Assembly: GCF_029227915.1 (NCBI RefSeq)
Contig: NC_079876.1
Span: 37,989,828 to 38,053,827 of the forward strand
Direction: 5' to 3'
Source: Hydractinia symbiolongicarpus
Taxonomy: Eukaryota > Cnidaria > Hydrozoa > Anthoathecata > Hydractiniidae
DNA: 64,000 nt
The translations under genes were made by a program, and so were the position numbers. The notes beneath the pieces were generated by a model. The model had not been told where the DNA came from. It did no database searches and saw only the letters and a program-made list of their open reading frames with translations. Below, in pieces: positions 8,293-22,800 of this stretch; positions within the stretch are counted from its first letter, which is position 1, and each line of letters starts with the position of its first letter.

Positions 8293-8293
8293 T

Positions 8294-10826
8294 CCAGTGT
8301 AACCGCTGAGTTCCGGCAATCACGTCAAATTAAAAAGAATGTTATTTCTTGGAGTGCAATTGTCTCATTTATCACATTTATCAGGTCACAGCCCAAAGTT
8401 AGTTCAACTAATCCCACAGTCAATCGTTTCATTGTTAAAAGCGTTGCAGCCTAGTAATATCAGAAAAATATCGCTAAATACATGTTGGTACGAAAATATG
8501 ACCCAACCGTTGTAACTCAAACGGACTGACACCGTTAGAAAGTCAATGAAATGTAGTTTTTGAAACTTTCGCTGTTTCTTCAGCGCGCAATAACGGCTAG
8601 GATTGGTCCCACAGTAAAAAAATGACTTTCTTATCTTAATTCTTAAATGAAGCGCTACCACAGCGCCCAGTGTAATCGCTGAGTTCCGCCAATCACGTCA
8701 AATTAAGAAGAATGTTACTTCTTGGAGTCCAATTGTCTCACTTTCACATTTATAGGGTCACAGTCCAGAATCAGTTCAATTAAGTCCCACAGTCAATCGT
8801 TTCGCTGTTGAAAGCCATACAACCTAGTAATACCTGAAAAATGTCAAAAATACATGTTGCTACGAATATGTAACTCAACTGTTGTAACTCAAACGGATTG
8901 ATACTGTTAGAAAGTCAATGAAATGTAGTTTTTGAAACTGTCGCTATTTTTTCAGCGCGCGATAACGGCTAGGATTGGTCCCACAGTAAAAAATGACTTA
9001 TTTATCTAAATTCTTAAATGAAGCGCTACCACAGCGCCCAGTGTAATCACTGAGTTCGGGCAATCATGTCAAGTTAAAAAGAATGTTATTTCTTGGAGTC
9101 CACTTGTCTCACTTATAACATTTATAAGATCACAGACCAAAGTTAGTTCAATTAAGTCCCACAGTCAATCGTTTCATTGTTAAAGGCGATGCAACCTAGT
9201 AATATCGGAAAAATACCGCTAAATACATGTTGGTACGAATATGTGATCCAACTGTTGTAACTCAAACGGATTGATACCGTTAGAAAATCAATAAAATGTA
9301 GTTTTTGAAACTGTCAGTATTTCTTCAGCGCGCGCTAATGGCTAGGATTGGTCCTACAGCAAAAGAATGACTTTTTTATCTTTATTTTTAATTGAAACGC
9401 TACCACAGCGCCCAGTGTAATGACTAAATTCCGGCAATCATGTCAAGAAGAATGTTATTTCTTGGAGTCCAATTTTCTCATTTATCACATTGATCAGGTC
9501 ACAGTTCAAAGTTAGGTTAATTAAGTCCCACAGTCAATCGTTTCACTTCTAAAAGCGAAGCAACCTAGTAATATCAGATAAATATCGCTAACTACATGTT
9601 GGTACGAAAATGTGACACAGCCGTTGCAACTCAAACGGACTGACACAGTTACAAAGTCAATGAAATGTTGTTTTTGAAACTATCGCTATTTCTTCAGCGC
9701 GCGATAACGGATAGGATTGATCCCACAGTAAAGAATGACTTATTTATCTAAATTCTTAAATGAAGCGCTACCACAGCGGCCAGTGTAATCTTTGAGTTCT
9801 GCCAATCACGTCAAATTAAGAAGAATGTTATTTCTTGGAGTCCAATTGTCTCACTTTCACATTTATCGGGTCACAGTCCACAATCAGTTCAATTAAGTCC
9901 CACAGTCAATCGTTTCGCTGTTGAAAGCCATACAACCTAGTAATACCTGAAAAATGTCAAAAATACATGTTGGTACGAATATGTGACTCAACTGTTGTAA
10001 CTCAAACGGATTGATACTGTTAGAAAGTCAATGAAATGTAGTTTTTGAAACTGTCGCTATTTCTTCAGCGCGCGATAACGGCTAGGATTGGTCCCACAGT
10101 AAAAAATGACTTATTTATCTAAATTCTTAAATGAAGCGCTACCACAGCGCCAAGTGTAATAGCTGAGTTCCGACAACCATGTCAAGTTAAAAAGAATGTT
10201 ATTTCTTGGAGTCCACTTGTCTTACTTATAACATTTATCAGGTCACAGCCCAAAGTTAGTTCAACTAATCCCACAGTCAATCGTTTCATTGTTAAAAGCG
10301 ATGCAGCCTAGTAATATCAGAAAAATATCGCTAAATACATGTTGGTACGAAATTATGATCCAACCGTCGTAACTCAAACGGACTGACACCGTTAGAAAGT
10401 CAATGAAATGTAGTTTTTGAAACTGTCGCTGTTTCTTCAGCGCGCAATAACGGCTAGGAATGGTCCCACAGTAAAAAAATGACTTTCTCATCTTAATTCT
10501 TAAATGAAGCGCTACCACAGCGCCCAGTGTAATCGCTGACTTTCGGCAATCAATTAAAATTAAGAAGAATGTTATTTCTTGGAGTCCAATTGTCTCACTT
10601 TCACTTTTATAGTGTCACAGTCCATAATCGGTTCAATTAAGTCCCACAGTCAATCGTTTCGCTGTTAAAAGCGATGCAACCTAGTAATATTGAAAAAATA
10701 TCGCTAAATACAAGTTGGTACGAATATGTGATCCAACCGTTGTAACTCAAACCGACTGACACCGTTAGAAAGTCAATGAAATGTAGTTTTTGAAACTGTC
10801 GCTATTTCTTCAGCGCGCGATAACGG
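8294..10826 (+). repeat. Satellite array between the insert and the 17.8-kb duplication
   Basis: About seven monomers of the same ~372-bp family as 1-3693. They run through the three main types: a TTTATCACATTTATCAGG type (8294), a CTTTCACATTTATAGGG type (about 8660), and a CTTATAACATTTATAAG type (about 9020). The first monomer is cut at CCAGTG by the unique block. The monomer at about 9400 lacks about 8 bp (CATGTCAAGAAGAATG instead of CATGTCAAATTAAGAAGAATG), a diagnostic deletion seen in many later monomers. Confidence 0.93.
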
Positions 10827-13800
10827 CTAGGATTGGCCCCACAGTAAAGAATGACTTATTTATCTAAATTCTTAAATGACGCGCTACCACAGCGCCCAGT
10901 GTAATCGCTGAATTCCGGCAATAATGTCAAATTAAAAAGAATGTTATTTCTTGGAGTCCACTTGTCTCACTTATAACACTTATAACGTCACAGACCAAAA
11001 TCAGTTAAATTTAGTCTCACAGTCAATCGTTTCGCTGTTGAAAGCCATACAACCTAGTAATACTTGAAAAATATCAAAAATACATGTTTGTGCGAATATG
11101 TGACTCAACTGTTGTAACTCAAACGGATTGATACTGTTAGAAAGTCAATGAAATGTAGTTTTTGAAACTGTCGCTATTTCTTCAGCGCGCGATAACAGCT
11201 AGGATTGGTCCCACAGTAAAAAATGGCTTATTTATCTAAATTCTTAAATAAAGCGCTACCACAGTGCCCAGTGTAACCGCTGAGTTCCGGCAATCACGCC
11301 AAATTAAGAAGAATGTTTTTTCTTGGAGTCCAATTGTCTCATTTATCACATTTATCAGGTCACAGTCCAAAGTTAGTTTAACTAATCCCACAGTCAATCG
11401 TTTCATTGTTAAAAGCGATGTAGCCTAGTAATATCAGAAAAATATCGCTAAATACATGTTGGTACGAATATATGACCCAACCGTTGTAACTCAAACGGAC
11501 TGACACCTTTAGAAAGTCAGTGAAATGTACTTTTTGAAATTGTCGCTATTTCTTCAGCGCGCGATAACGGCTAGGATTGGCCCCACAGTAAAGAATGACT
11601 TATTTATCTAAATTTTTAAATGAAGCGCTACCACAACGCCCAGTGAAATCGCTGAGTTTCGGCAATCAATTCAAATTAAGAAGAATGTTATTGCTTGGAG
11701 TCCAATTGTCTCACTTTCACATTTATAGTGTCACAGTCCATAATCGGTTCAATTAAGTCCCACAGTCAATCGTTTCGCTGTTAAAAGCCATACAACCTAG
11801 TAATACCTGAAAAATATAAAAAAAACATGTTAGTACGAATATGTGACTCAACCGTTGCAACTCAAACGGATTGACACTGTTAGAAAGTCAATGAAATGTA
11901 GTTTTTGAAACTGTCGCTATTTCTTCAGGGCGCGTCAACGGCTAGGATTGGTCCCACAGTAAAGAATGACTTATTTATTTAAATTGTTAAATGAAGCGCT
12001 ACCACAGCGCCCAGTGTAACCGCTGAGTTCCGGCAATCACGCCAAATTAAGAAGAATGTTTTTTCTTGGAGTCCAATTGTCTCATTTATCACATTTATCA
12101 GATCACAGTCCAAAGTTAGTTTAACTAATCCCACAGTCAATCGTTTCATTGTTAAAAGCGATGCAGCCTACTAATGTCAGAAAAACATCGCTAAATACAT
12201 GTTGGTACGAATATATGACCCAACCGTTGTAACTCAAACGGACTGACACCTTCAGAAAGTCAGTGAAATGTAGTTTTTGAAATTGTCGCTATTTCTTCAG
12301 CGCGTGATAACGGCTAGGAATGGTCCCACAGTAAAAAAATGATTTTTTTATCTTAATTCTTAAAAGAAACGCTACCACAGCGCCCAGTGTAATCGCTGAG
12401 TTTCGGCAATCATGTGAAATTAAGAAGAATGTTATTTCTTGGAGTCCACTTGTCTCACTTATAACATTTATAACGTCAAAGACCAAAATCAGTTACATTT
12501 AGTCTCACAGTCAATCGTTTCACTGTTAAAAGCGATGCAACCTAGTAATATGAAAAAAATATCGCTAAATACATGTTGGTACGAATATGTGACGCAATAG
12601 TTGTAACTGTAGCAGATTGATACCGTTAGAAGATCAATAAAATGTAGTTTTTGAAACTGTCGCTATTCCTTCAGCGCGCGCTAATTGCTAGGATTGGTCC
12701 CACAGCAAAAAATGACTTTTTTATCTTTACTTTTAATTGAAACGCTACCACAGCACCCAGTGTAATGGCTAAATTCCGGCAACCATGTCAAGAAGAATGT
12801 TATTTCTTGGAGTCCAATTTTCTCATTTATCACATTGATCAGGTCACAGTCCAAAGTTAGTTTAATTAAGTCCCACAGTCAATTGTTTCACTTTTAAAAG
12901 CTATGCAACCTAGTAATATCAGATAAATATCGCTAACTACATGTTGGTACGAAAATGTGACACAGCCGTTGAAGCTCAAACGGAATGACACCGTTAGAAA
13001 GTCAGTGAAATGTAGTATTTGAAACTGTCTCTATTTCTTCGGCGTGCGCTGACGCCTAGGATTGGTCCCACAGTAAAAAATGACTTTTTTATCTTAATTT
13101 TTAATTGAAGCGCTACCACAGCGCCCAGTGTAATTTCTAATTTCCGGCAATCATGTCAAATTAAGAAGAATGTTATTTCTTGGAGTCCAATTGTCTTATT
13201 TATCACATTTATCAGGTCACGGTCCAAAGTTAGTTTAATTAAGTCCCACAGTCAATCGGTTCACTCTTAAAAGCGAAGCAACCTAGTAATATCAGATAAA
13301 TATCGCTAACTACATGTTGGTACGAAAATGTGACACAGCCGTTGCAACTCAAACGGACTGACACCGTTACAAAGTCAATGAAATGTAGTTTTTGAAACTA
13401 TCGCTATTTCTTCAGCGCGCGATAACGGATAGGATTGATCCCACAGTAAAGAATGACTTATTTATCTAAATTCTTAAATGAAGCGCTACCACAGCGCCCA
13501 GTGTAATCTTTGAGTTCCGCCAATCACGTCAAATTAAGAAGAATGTTATTTCTTGGAGTCCAATTGTCTCACTTTCACATTTATCGGGTCACAGTCCATA
13601 ATCAGTTCAATTAAGTCCCACAGTCAATCGTTTCGCTGTTGAAAGCCATACAACCTAGTAATACCGGAAAAATGTCAAAAATACATGTTGGTACGAATAT
13701 GTGACTCAACTGTTGTAACTCAAACGGATTGATACTGTTAGAAAGTCAATGAAATGTAGTTTTTGAAACTGTCGCTATTTCTTCAGCGCGCGATAACGGC

Positions 13801-16800
13801 TAGGATTGGACCCACAATAAAAAATGACTTATTTATCTAAATTCTTAAATGAAGCGCTACCACAGCGCCAAGTGTAATCGCTGAGTTCCGGCAACCATGT
13901 CAAGTTAAAAAGAATGTTATTTCTTGGAGTCCACTTGTCTTACTTATAACATTTATCAGGTCACAGCCCAAAGTTAGTTCAACTAATCCCACCGTCAATC
14001 GTTTTATTGTTAAAAGCGATCCAGCCTAGTAATATCAGAAAAATATCGCTAAATACATGTTGGTACGAAAATATGATCCAACCGTCGTAACTCAAACGGA
14101 CTAACACCGTTAGAAAGTCAGTGAAATGTAGTTTTTGAAACTGTTGCTATTTCTTCAGCGCGCGATAACAGCTAGGATTGGTCCCACAGTAAAAAATGGC
14201 TTATTTATCTAAATTCTTAAATGATGCGCTACCACAGCGCCCAGTGTAATCGCTCAGTTCCGGCAATCATGTCAAGTTAAAAAGAATGTTAATTCTTGGA
14301 GTCCACTTGTCTCACTTATAATATTTATAAGGTCACAGACCAAAATCAGTTCAATTTAGTCCCACAGTCAATCGTTTCACTGTTAAAAGCGATGCAACCT
14401 AGTAATATGAGAAAAATATCGTTAAGTACATGTTGGTGCGAATATATGTCCCAACCGTTGTAACTCAAACGGACTGACACCGTTAAAAAGTCAATGAAAT
14501 GTAGTTTTTGAAACTGTCGCTGTTTCTTCAGCGCGCAATAACGGTTAGGATTGGTCCCTCAGTAAAAAAATGACTTTCTCATCTTAATTCTTAAATGAAG
14601 CGCTACCACAGCGCCCAGTGTAATCGCTGAGTTTCGGCAATCGATTAAAACTAAGAAGAATGTTATTTCTTGGAGTCCAATTGTCTCACTGTCACATTTA
14701 TAGTGTCACAGTCCATAATCGGTTCAATTAAGTCCCACAGTCAATCATTTTGCTGTTAAAAGCGATGCAACCTAGTAATATGAGAAAAATATCGCTAAAT
14801 ACATGTTGGTACGAATATGTGACGCAATAGTTGTAACTGAAGCGGATTGATACCGTTAGAAAATCAATAAAATGTAGTTTTTGAAACTGTCGCTATTTCT
14901 TCAGCGCGCGCTAATGGCTAGGATTGGTCCCACAGCAAAAGAATGACTTTTTTATCTTTATTTTTAATTGAAACGCTACCACAGCGCCCAGTGTAATGGC
15001 CAAATTCCGGCAATCATTTCAGGAAGAATGTTATTTCTTGGAATCCAATTTTCTCATTTATCACATTGATCAGGTCACGGTCCAAAGTTAGTTCAATTAG
15101 GTCCCACAGTCAATCGTTTCATTGTTAAAGACGATGCAACCTAGTAATATTGAAAAAATATCGCTAAATACAAGTTGGTACGAATATGTGATCCAACCGT
15201 TGTAACTCAAACCGACTGACACTGTTAGAAAGTCAATGAAATGTAGTTTTTGAAACTGTCGCTATTTCTTCAGCGCGCGATAACAGCTAGGATTGGTCCC
15301 ACAGTAAAAAATGGCTTATTTATCTAAATTCTTAAATGAAGAGCTACCACAGCGCCCAGTGTAATCGCTCAGTTCCGGCAATTATGTCAAGTTAAAAAGA
15401 ATGTTATTTCTTGGAGTCCACTTGTCTCACTTATAACATTTATAAGGTCACAGACCAAAATCAGTTCAATTTATTCCCACAGTCAATCGTTTCACTGTTA
15501 AAAGCGATGCAACCTAGTAATATGAGAAAAATATCGCTAAATACATGTTGGTGCGAATATATGACCCAACCGTTGTAACTCAAACGGACTGACACCGTTT
15601 TTAAAATTGTCGCTCTTTCTTCAGCGCGCAATAACAGCTAGGATTGGTCCCACAGTAAAAAAATGACTTTTTTACCTTAATTCTTAAATGAAATGCTACC
15701 ACAGCGCCCAGTGTAATTGCTGAGTTTCGGCAACCATGTCAAATTAAGAAGAATGTTATTTCTTGGAGTCCACTTGTCTCACTTATAACATTTATAACGT
15801 CACAGACCAAAATCAGTTACATTTAGTCTCACAGTCAATCGTTTCACTGTTAAAAGCGATGCAACCTAGTAATATGAAAAAAATATCGCTAAATACATGT
15901 TGGTACGAATATGTGACGCAATAGTTGTAACTGTAGCAGATTGATACCGTTAGAAGATCAATAAAATGTAGTTTTTGAAACTGTCGCTATTCCTTCAGCG
16001 CGCGCTAATGGCTAGGATTGGTCCCACAGCAAAAAATGACTTTTTTATCTTTATTTTTAATGGCAACGCTACCACAGCGCCCAGTGTAATGGCTATATTC
16101 CGGCAATCATGTCAAGAAGAATGTTATTTCTTGGAGTCCAATTTTCTCATTTATCACATTGATCAGGTCACAGTCCAAAGTTAGTTTAATTAAGTCCCAC
16201 AGTCAATCGTTTCACTTTTAAAAGCGATGCAACCTAGTAATATCAGATAAATATCGCTAACTACATGTTGGTACGAAAATGTGACACAGCCGTTAAAGCT
16301 CAAACGGAATGACACCGTTAGAAAGTCAGTGAAATGTAGTATTTGAACTGTCTCTATTTCTTCAGCGCGCACTGACGCCTAGGATTGGTCCCACAGTAAA
16401 AAATGACTTTTTTATCTTAATTTTTAATTGAGGCGCTACCACAGCGCCCAGTGTAATCTTTGAGTTCCGCCAATCACGTCAAATTAAGAAGAATGTTATT
16501 TCTTGGAGTCCAATTGTCTCACTTTCACATTTATCGGGTCACAGTCCATAATCAGTTCAATTAAGTCCCACAGTCAATCGTTTCGCTGTTGAAAGCCATA
16601 CAACCTAGTAATACCTGAAAAATCTCAGAAATACATGTTGGTACGAATATGTGACTCAACTGTTGTAACTCAAACGGATTGATACTGTTAGAAAGTCAAT
16701 GAAATGTAGTTTTTGAAACTGTCGCTATTTCTTCAGCGCGCGATAACGGCTAGGATTGGTCCCACAGTAAAAAATGACTTATTTATCTAAATTCTTAAAT

Positions 16801-19800
16801 GAAGCGCTACCACAGCGCCAAGTGTAATCGCTGAGTTCCGGCAACCATGTCAAGTTAAAAAGAATGTTATTTCTTGGAGTCCACTTGTCTTACTTATAAC
16901 ATTTATCAGGTCACAGCCCAAAGTTAGTTCAACTAATCCCACAGTCAATCGTTTCATTGTTAAAAGCGATGCAGCCTAGTAATATCAGAAAAATATCGCT
17001 AAATACATGTTGGTACGAAAATATGATCCAACCGTCGGAACTCAAACGGACTGACACCGTTAGAAAGTCAGTGAAATGTAGTTTTTGAAATTGTTGCTAT
17101 TTCTTCAGCGCGCGATAACAGCTAGGATTGGTCCCACAGTAAAAAATGGCTTATTTATCTAAATTCTTAAATGAAGCGCTACCACAGCGCCCAGTATAAT
17201 CGCTCAGTTCCGGCAATCATGTCAAGTTAAAAAGAATGTTAATTCTTGGTGTCCACTTGTCTCACTTATAATATTTATAAGGTCACAGACCAAAATCAGT
17301 TCAATTTAGTCCCACAGTCAATCGTTTCACTGTTAAAAGCGATGCAACCTAGTAATATAAGAAAAATATCGTTAAATACATGTTGGTGCGAATATATGTC
17401 CCAACCGTTGTAACTCAAACGGACTGACACCGTTAGAAAGTCAATGAAATGTAGTTTTTGAAACTGTCGCTGTTTCTTCAGCGCGCAATAACGGCTAGGA
17501 TTGATCCCACAGTAAAAAAATGACTTTCTCATCTTAATTCTTAAATGAAGCGCTACCACAGCGCCCAGTGTAATCGTTGAGTTTCGGCAATCAATTAAAA
17601 TTAAGAAGAATGTTATTTCTTGGAGTCCAATTGTCTCACTTTCACATTTATAGTGTCACAGTCCATAATCGGTTCAATTAAGTCCCACAGTCAATCATTT
17701 CGCTGTTAAAAGCGATGCAACCTAGTTATATGAGAAAAATATCGCTAAATACATGTTGGTACGAATATGTGACGCAATAGTTGTAACTGTAGCAGATTGA
17801 TACCGTTAGAAGATCAATAAAATGTAGTTTTTGAAACTGTCGCTATTCCTTCAGCGCGCGCTAATGGCTAGGATTAGTCCCAGAGCAAAAAATGACTTTT
17901 TTATCTTTATTTTTAATTGAAACGCTACCACAGCGCCCAGTTTAATGGCTAAATTCTGGCAATCATGTCAAGAAGAATGTTATTTCTTGGAGTCCAATTT
18001 TCTCATTTATCACATTGATCAGGTCACAGTCCAAAGTTAGTTTAATTAAGTCCCACAGTCAATCGTTTCACTTTTAAAAGCGATGCAACCTAGTAATATT
18101 GAAAAAATATCGCTAAATACAAGTTGGTACGAATAAGTGATCCAACCGTTGTAACTCAAACCGACTGACACCGTGAGAAAGTCAATGAAATGTAGTTTTT
18201 GAAACTGTCGCTATTTCTTCAGCGCGCGATAACGGCTAAGATTGGCCCCACAGTAAAGAATGACTTATTTATCTAAATTCTTAAATGAAGCGCTACCACA
18301 GCGCCCAGTGTAATCGCTGAATTCCGGCAATAATGTCAAATTAAGAAGAATGTTATTTCTTGGAGTCCACTTGTCTCACTTATAACATTTATAACGTCAC
18401 AGACCAAAATCAGTTAAATTTAGTCTCACAGTCAATCGTTTCGCTGTTGAAAGCCATACAACCTAGTAATACTTGAAAAATATCAAAAATACATGTTTGT
18501 GCGAATATGTGACTCAACTGTTGTAACTCAAACGGATTGATACTGTTAGAAAGTCAATGAAATGTAGTTTTTGAAACTGTCGCTATTTCTTCAGCGCGCG
18601 ATAACAGCTAGGATTGGTCCCACAGTAAAAAATGGCTTATTTATCTAAATTCTTAAATGAAGCGCTACCACAGCGCCCAGTGTAATCGCTCAGTTCCGGC
18701 AATCATGTCAAGTTAAAAAGAATGTTATTTCTTGGAGTCCACTTGTCTCACTTATAACATTTATAAGGTCACAGACCAAAATCAGTTCAATTTAGTCCCA
18801 CAGTCAATCGTTTCACTGTTAAAAGCGATGCAACCTAGTAATATGAGAAAAATATCGTTAAATACATGTTGGTGCGAATATATGTCCCAACCGTTGTAAC
18901 TCAAACGGACTGACGCCGTTAGAAAGTCAATGAAATGTAGTTTTTGAAACTGTCGCTGTTTCTTCAGCGCGCAATAACGGCTAGGATTGATCCCACAGTA
19001 AAAAAATGACTTTCTCATCTTAATTCTTAAATGAAGCGCTACCACAGCGCCCAGTGTAATCGCTGAGTTTCGGCAATCAATTAAAATTAAGAAGAATGTT
19101 ATTTCTTGGAGTCCAATTGTCTCACTTTCACATTTATAGTGTCACAGTCCATAATCGGTTCAATTAAGTCCCACAGTCAATCATTTCGCTGTTAAAAGCG
19201 ATGCAACCTAGTAATATGAGAAAAATATCGCTAAATACATGTTGGTACGAATATGTGACGCAATAGTTGTAACTGTAGCAGATTGATACCGTTAGAAGAT
19301 CAATAAAATGTAGTTTTTGAAACTGTCGCTATTCCTTCAGCGCGCGCTAATGGCTAGGATTGGTCCCAGAGCAAAAAATGACTTTTTTATCTTTATTTTT
19401 AATTGAAACGCTACCACAGCGCCCAGTCTAATGGCTAAATTCCGGCAATCATGTCAAGAAGAATGTTATTTCTTGGAGTCCAATTTTCTCATTTATCACA
19501 TTGATCAGGTCACAGTCCAAAGTTAGTTTAATTAAGTCCCACAGTCAATCGTTTCACTTTTAAAAGCGATGCAACCTAGTAATATTGAAATAATATCGCT
19601 AAATACAAGTTGGTACGAATATGTGATCCAACCGTTGTAACTCAAACCGACTGACACCGTTAGAAAGTCAATGAAATGTAGTTTTTGAAACTGTCGCTAT
19701 TTCTTCAGCGCGCGATAACGGCTAAGATTGGCCCCACAGTAAAGAATGACTTATTTATCTAAATTCTTAAATGAAGCGCTACCACAGCGCCCAGTGTAAT

Positions 19801-22800
19801 CGCTGAATTCCGGCAATAATGTCAAATTAAAAAGAATGTTATTTCTTGGAGTCCACTTGTCTCACTTATAACATTTATAACGTCACAGACCAAAATCAGT
19901 TAAATTTAGTGTCACAGTCAATCGTTTCGCTGTTAAAAGCGATGCAACCTAGTAATATGAGAAAAATTTCGCTAAATACATGTTGGTGCGAATATATGAC
20001 CCAACCGTTGTAACTCAAACGGACTGAAACCGTTAGAAAGTCAATGAAATGTAGTTTTTGAAACTGTCGCTGTTTCTTCAGCGCGCAATAACGGCTAGGA
20101 TTGGTCCCACAGTAAAAAAATGACTTTCTTATCTTAATTCTTAATTGAAGCGCTACCACAGGGCCCAGTGTAATCGCTGAGTTTCGGCAATCAATTCAAA
20201 TTGAGAAGAATGTTATTTCTTGGAGTCCAATTGTCTCACTTTCACATTTATAGTGTCACAGTCCATAATCGGATCAATTAAGTCCCACAGTCAATCGTTT
20301 CGCTGTTAATAGCCATATAACCTAGTGATACCTGAAAAATATCAAAAAATACATGTTGGTACGAATATGTGACTCAACCGTTGTAACTCAAACGGATTGA
20401 CACTGTTAGAAAGTCAATGAAATGTAGTTTTTGAAAGTGTCGCTATTTCTTCAGGGCGGGTCAACGGCTAGGATTGGTCCCACAGTAAAAAAAGACTTAT
20501 TAATCTAAAGTTTAAAATAAAGCGCTGCCACAGCGCCCAGTGTAATCGCTGAGTTCCGGCAATCACGCCTAATTAAGAAGAATGTTTTTTGTTGGAGTCC
20601 AATTGTCTCATTTATCACATTTATCAGGTCGCAGTCCAAAGTTAGTTTAACTAATCCCACAGTCAATCGTTTCATTGTTAAAAGCGATGCAGCCTAGTAA
20701 TATCAGAAAAATATCGCTAAATACATGTTGGTACGAATATATGACCCAACCGTTGTAACTCAAACGGACTGACACCTTTAGAAAGTCAGTGAAATGTACT
20801 TTTTGAAATTGTCGCTATTCCTTCAGCGCGCGATAACGGCTAGGATTGGCCCCACAGTAACGAATGACTTATTTATTTAAATTTTTAAATGAAGCGCTAC
20901 CACAGCGCCCAGTGAAATCCCTGAGTTTCGGCAATCAATTCAAATTAAGAAGAATGTTATTGCTCGGAGTCCAATTGTCTCACTTTCACATTTATAGTGT
21001 CACAGTCCATAATCGGTTCAATTAAGTCCCACAGTCAATCGTTTCGCTGTTAAAAGCCATACAACCTAGTAATACCTGAAAAATATAAAAAAAACATGTT
21101 AGTACGAATGTGTGACTCAACCGTTGTAACTCAAACGGATTGACACTGTTAGAAAGTCAATGAAATGTAGTTTTTGAAACTGTCGCTATTTCTTCAGGGC
21201 GCGTCAACGGCTAGGATTGGTCCCACAGTAAAGAATGACTTATTTATTTAAATTGTTAAATGAAGCGCTACCACAGCGCCCAGTGTAACCGCTGAGTTCC
21301 GGCAATCACGCCAAATTAAGAAGAATGTTTTTTCTTGGAGTCCAATTGTCTCATTTATCACATTTATCAGATCACAGTCCAAAGTTAGTTTAACTAATCC
21401 CACAGTCAATCGTTTCATTGTTAAAAGCGATGCAGCCTAGTAATGTCAGAAAAACATCGCTAAATACATGTTGGTACGAATATATGACCCAACCGTTGTA
21501 ACTCAAACGGACTGACACCTTTAGAAAGTCAGTGAAATGTAGTTTTTGAAATTGTCGCTATTTCTTCAGCGCGCCGGCTAGGAATGGTCCCACAGTAAAA
21601 AAATGATTTTTTTATCTTAATTCTTAAATGAAACGCTACCACAGCGCCCAGTGTAATCGCTGAGTTTCGGCAATCATGTCAAATTAAGAAGAATGTTATT
21701 TCTTGGAGTCCACTTGTCTCACTTATAACATTTATAACGTCACAGACCAAAATCAGTTACATTTAGTCTCACAGTCAATCGTTTCACTGTTAAAAGCGAT
21801 GCAACCTAGTAATATGAAAAAAATATCGCTAAATACATGTTGGTACGAATATGTGACGCAATAGTTGTAACTGTAGCAGATTGATACCGTTAGAAGATCA
21901 ATAAAATGTAGTTTTTGAAACTGTCGCTATTCCTTCAGCGCGCGCTAATGGCTAGGATTGGTCCCACAGCAAAAAATGACTTTTTTATCTTTATTTTTAA
22001 TTGAAACGCTACCACAGCGCCCAGTGTAATGGCTAAATTCCGGCAATCATGTCAAGAAGAATGTTATTTCTTAGAGTCCAATTTTCTCATTTATCACATT
22101 GATCAGGTCACAGTCCAAAGTTAGTTTAATTAAGTCCCACAGTCAATCGTTTTACTTTTAAAAGCGATGCAACCTAGTAATATCAGATAAATATCGCTAA
22201 CTACATGTTGGTACGAAAATGTGACCCAGCCGTTGAAGCTCAAACGGAATGACACCGTTAGAAAGTCAGTGAAATGCAGTATTTAAAACTGTCTCTATTT
22301 CTTCGGCGCGCGCTGACGCCTAGGATTGGTCCCACAGTAAAAAATGACTTTTTTATCTTAATTTTTAATTGAAGCGCTACCACAGCGCCCAGTGTAATTT
22401 CTAATTTCCGGCAATCATGTCAAATTAAGAAGAATGTTATTTCTTGGAGTCCAATTGTCTTATTTATCACATTTATCAGGTCACGGTCCAAAGTTAGTTT
22501 AATTAAGTCCCACAGTCAATCGGTTCACTTTTAAAAGCGAAGCAACCTAGTAATATCAGATAAATATCGCTAACTACATGTTGGTACGAAAATGTGACAC
22601 AGCCGTTGCAACTCAAACGGACTGACACCGTTACAAAGTCAATGAAATGTAGTTTTTGAAACTATCGCTATTTCTTCAGTGCGCGATAACGGATAGGATT
22701 GATCCCACAGTAAAGAATGACTTATTTATCTAAATTCTTAAATGAAGCGCTACCACAGCGCCCAGTGTAATCTTTGAGTTCCGCCAATCACGTCAAATTA

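Larger units (their letters stand above)
3694..8293 (-). mobile_element. 4.6-kb PolB-bearing element fragment embedded in satellite
   Basis: Unique sequence bounded on both sides by the same satellite in the same orientation. Left satellite ends at GATAACGGC (3693); right satellite resumes at CCAGTGTAACCGCTGAG (8294). Compared with an intact monomer, about 68 bp of satellite is missing at the junction, so this is not a clean insertion. I see no target-site duplication and no terminal inverted repeat. Content on the minus strand is a truncated gene X, a SAP-domain gene and a protein-primed DNA polymerase B. Integrase, capsid, ATPase and protease genes of Polinton/adintovirus-type elements are absent. 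The best reading is a captured fragment of a larger viral or self-replicating transposon genome. A small specialised element is an alternative, but the cut through gene X argues against it. Confidence 0.75.

Noticed and set aside
3694-8293. Terminal inverted repeats or target-site duplication of a complete Polinton
   Set aside because: The two ends share only AGA at the very start and a 9-bp direct match (ATTCGGATG) further in; no duplicated flanking bases are present.
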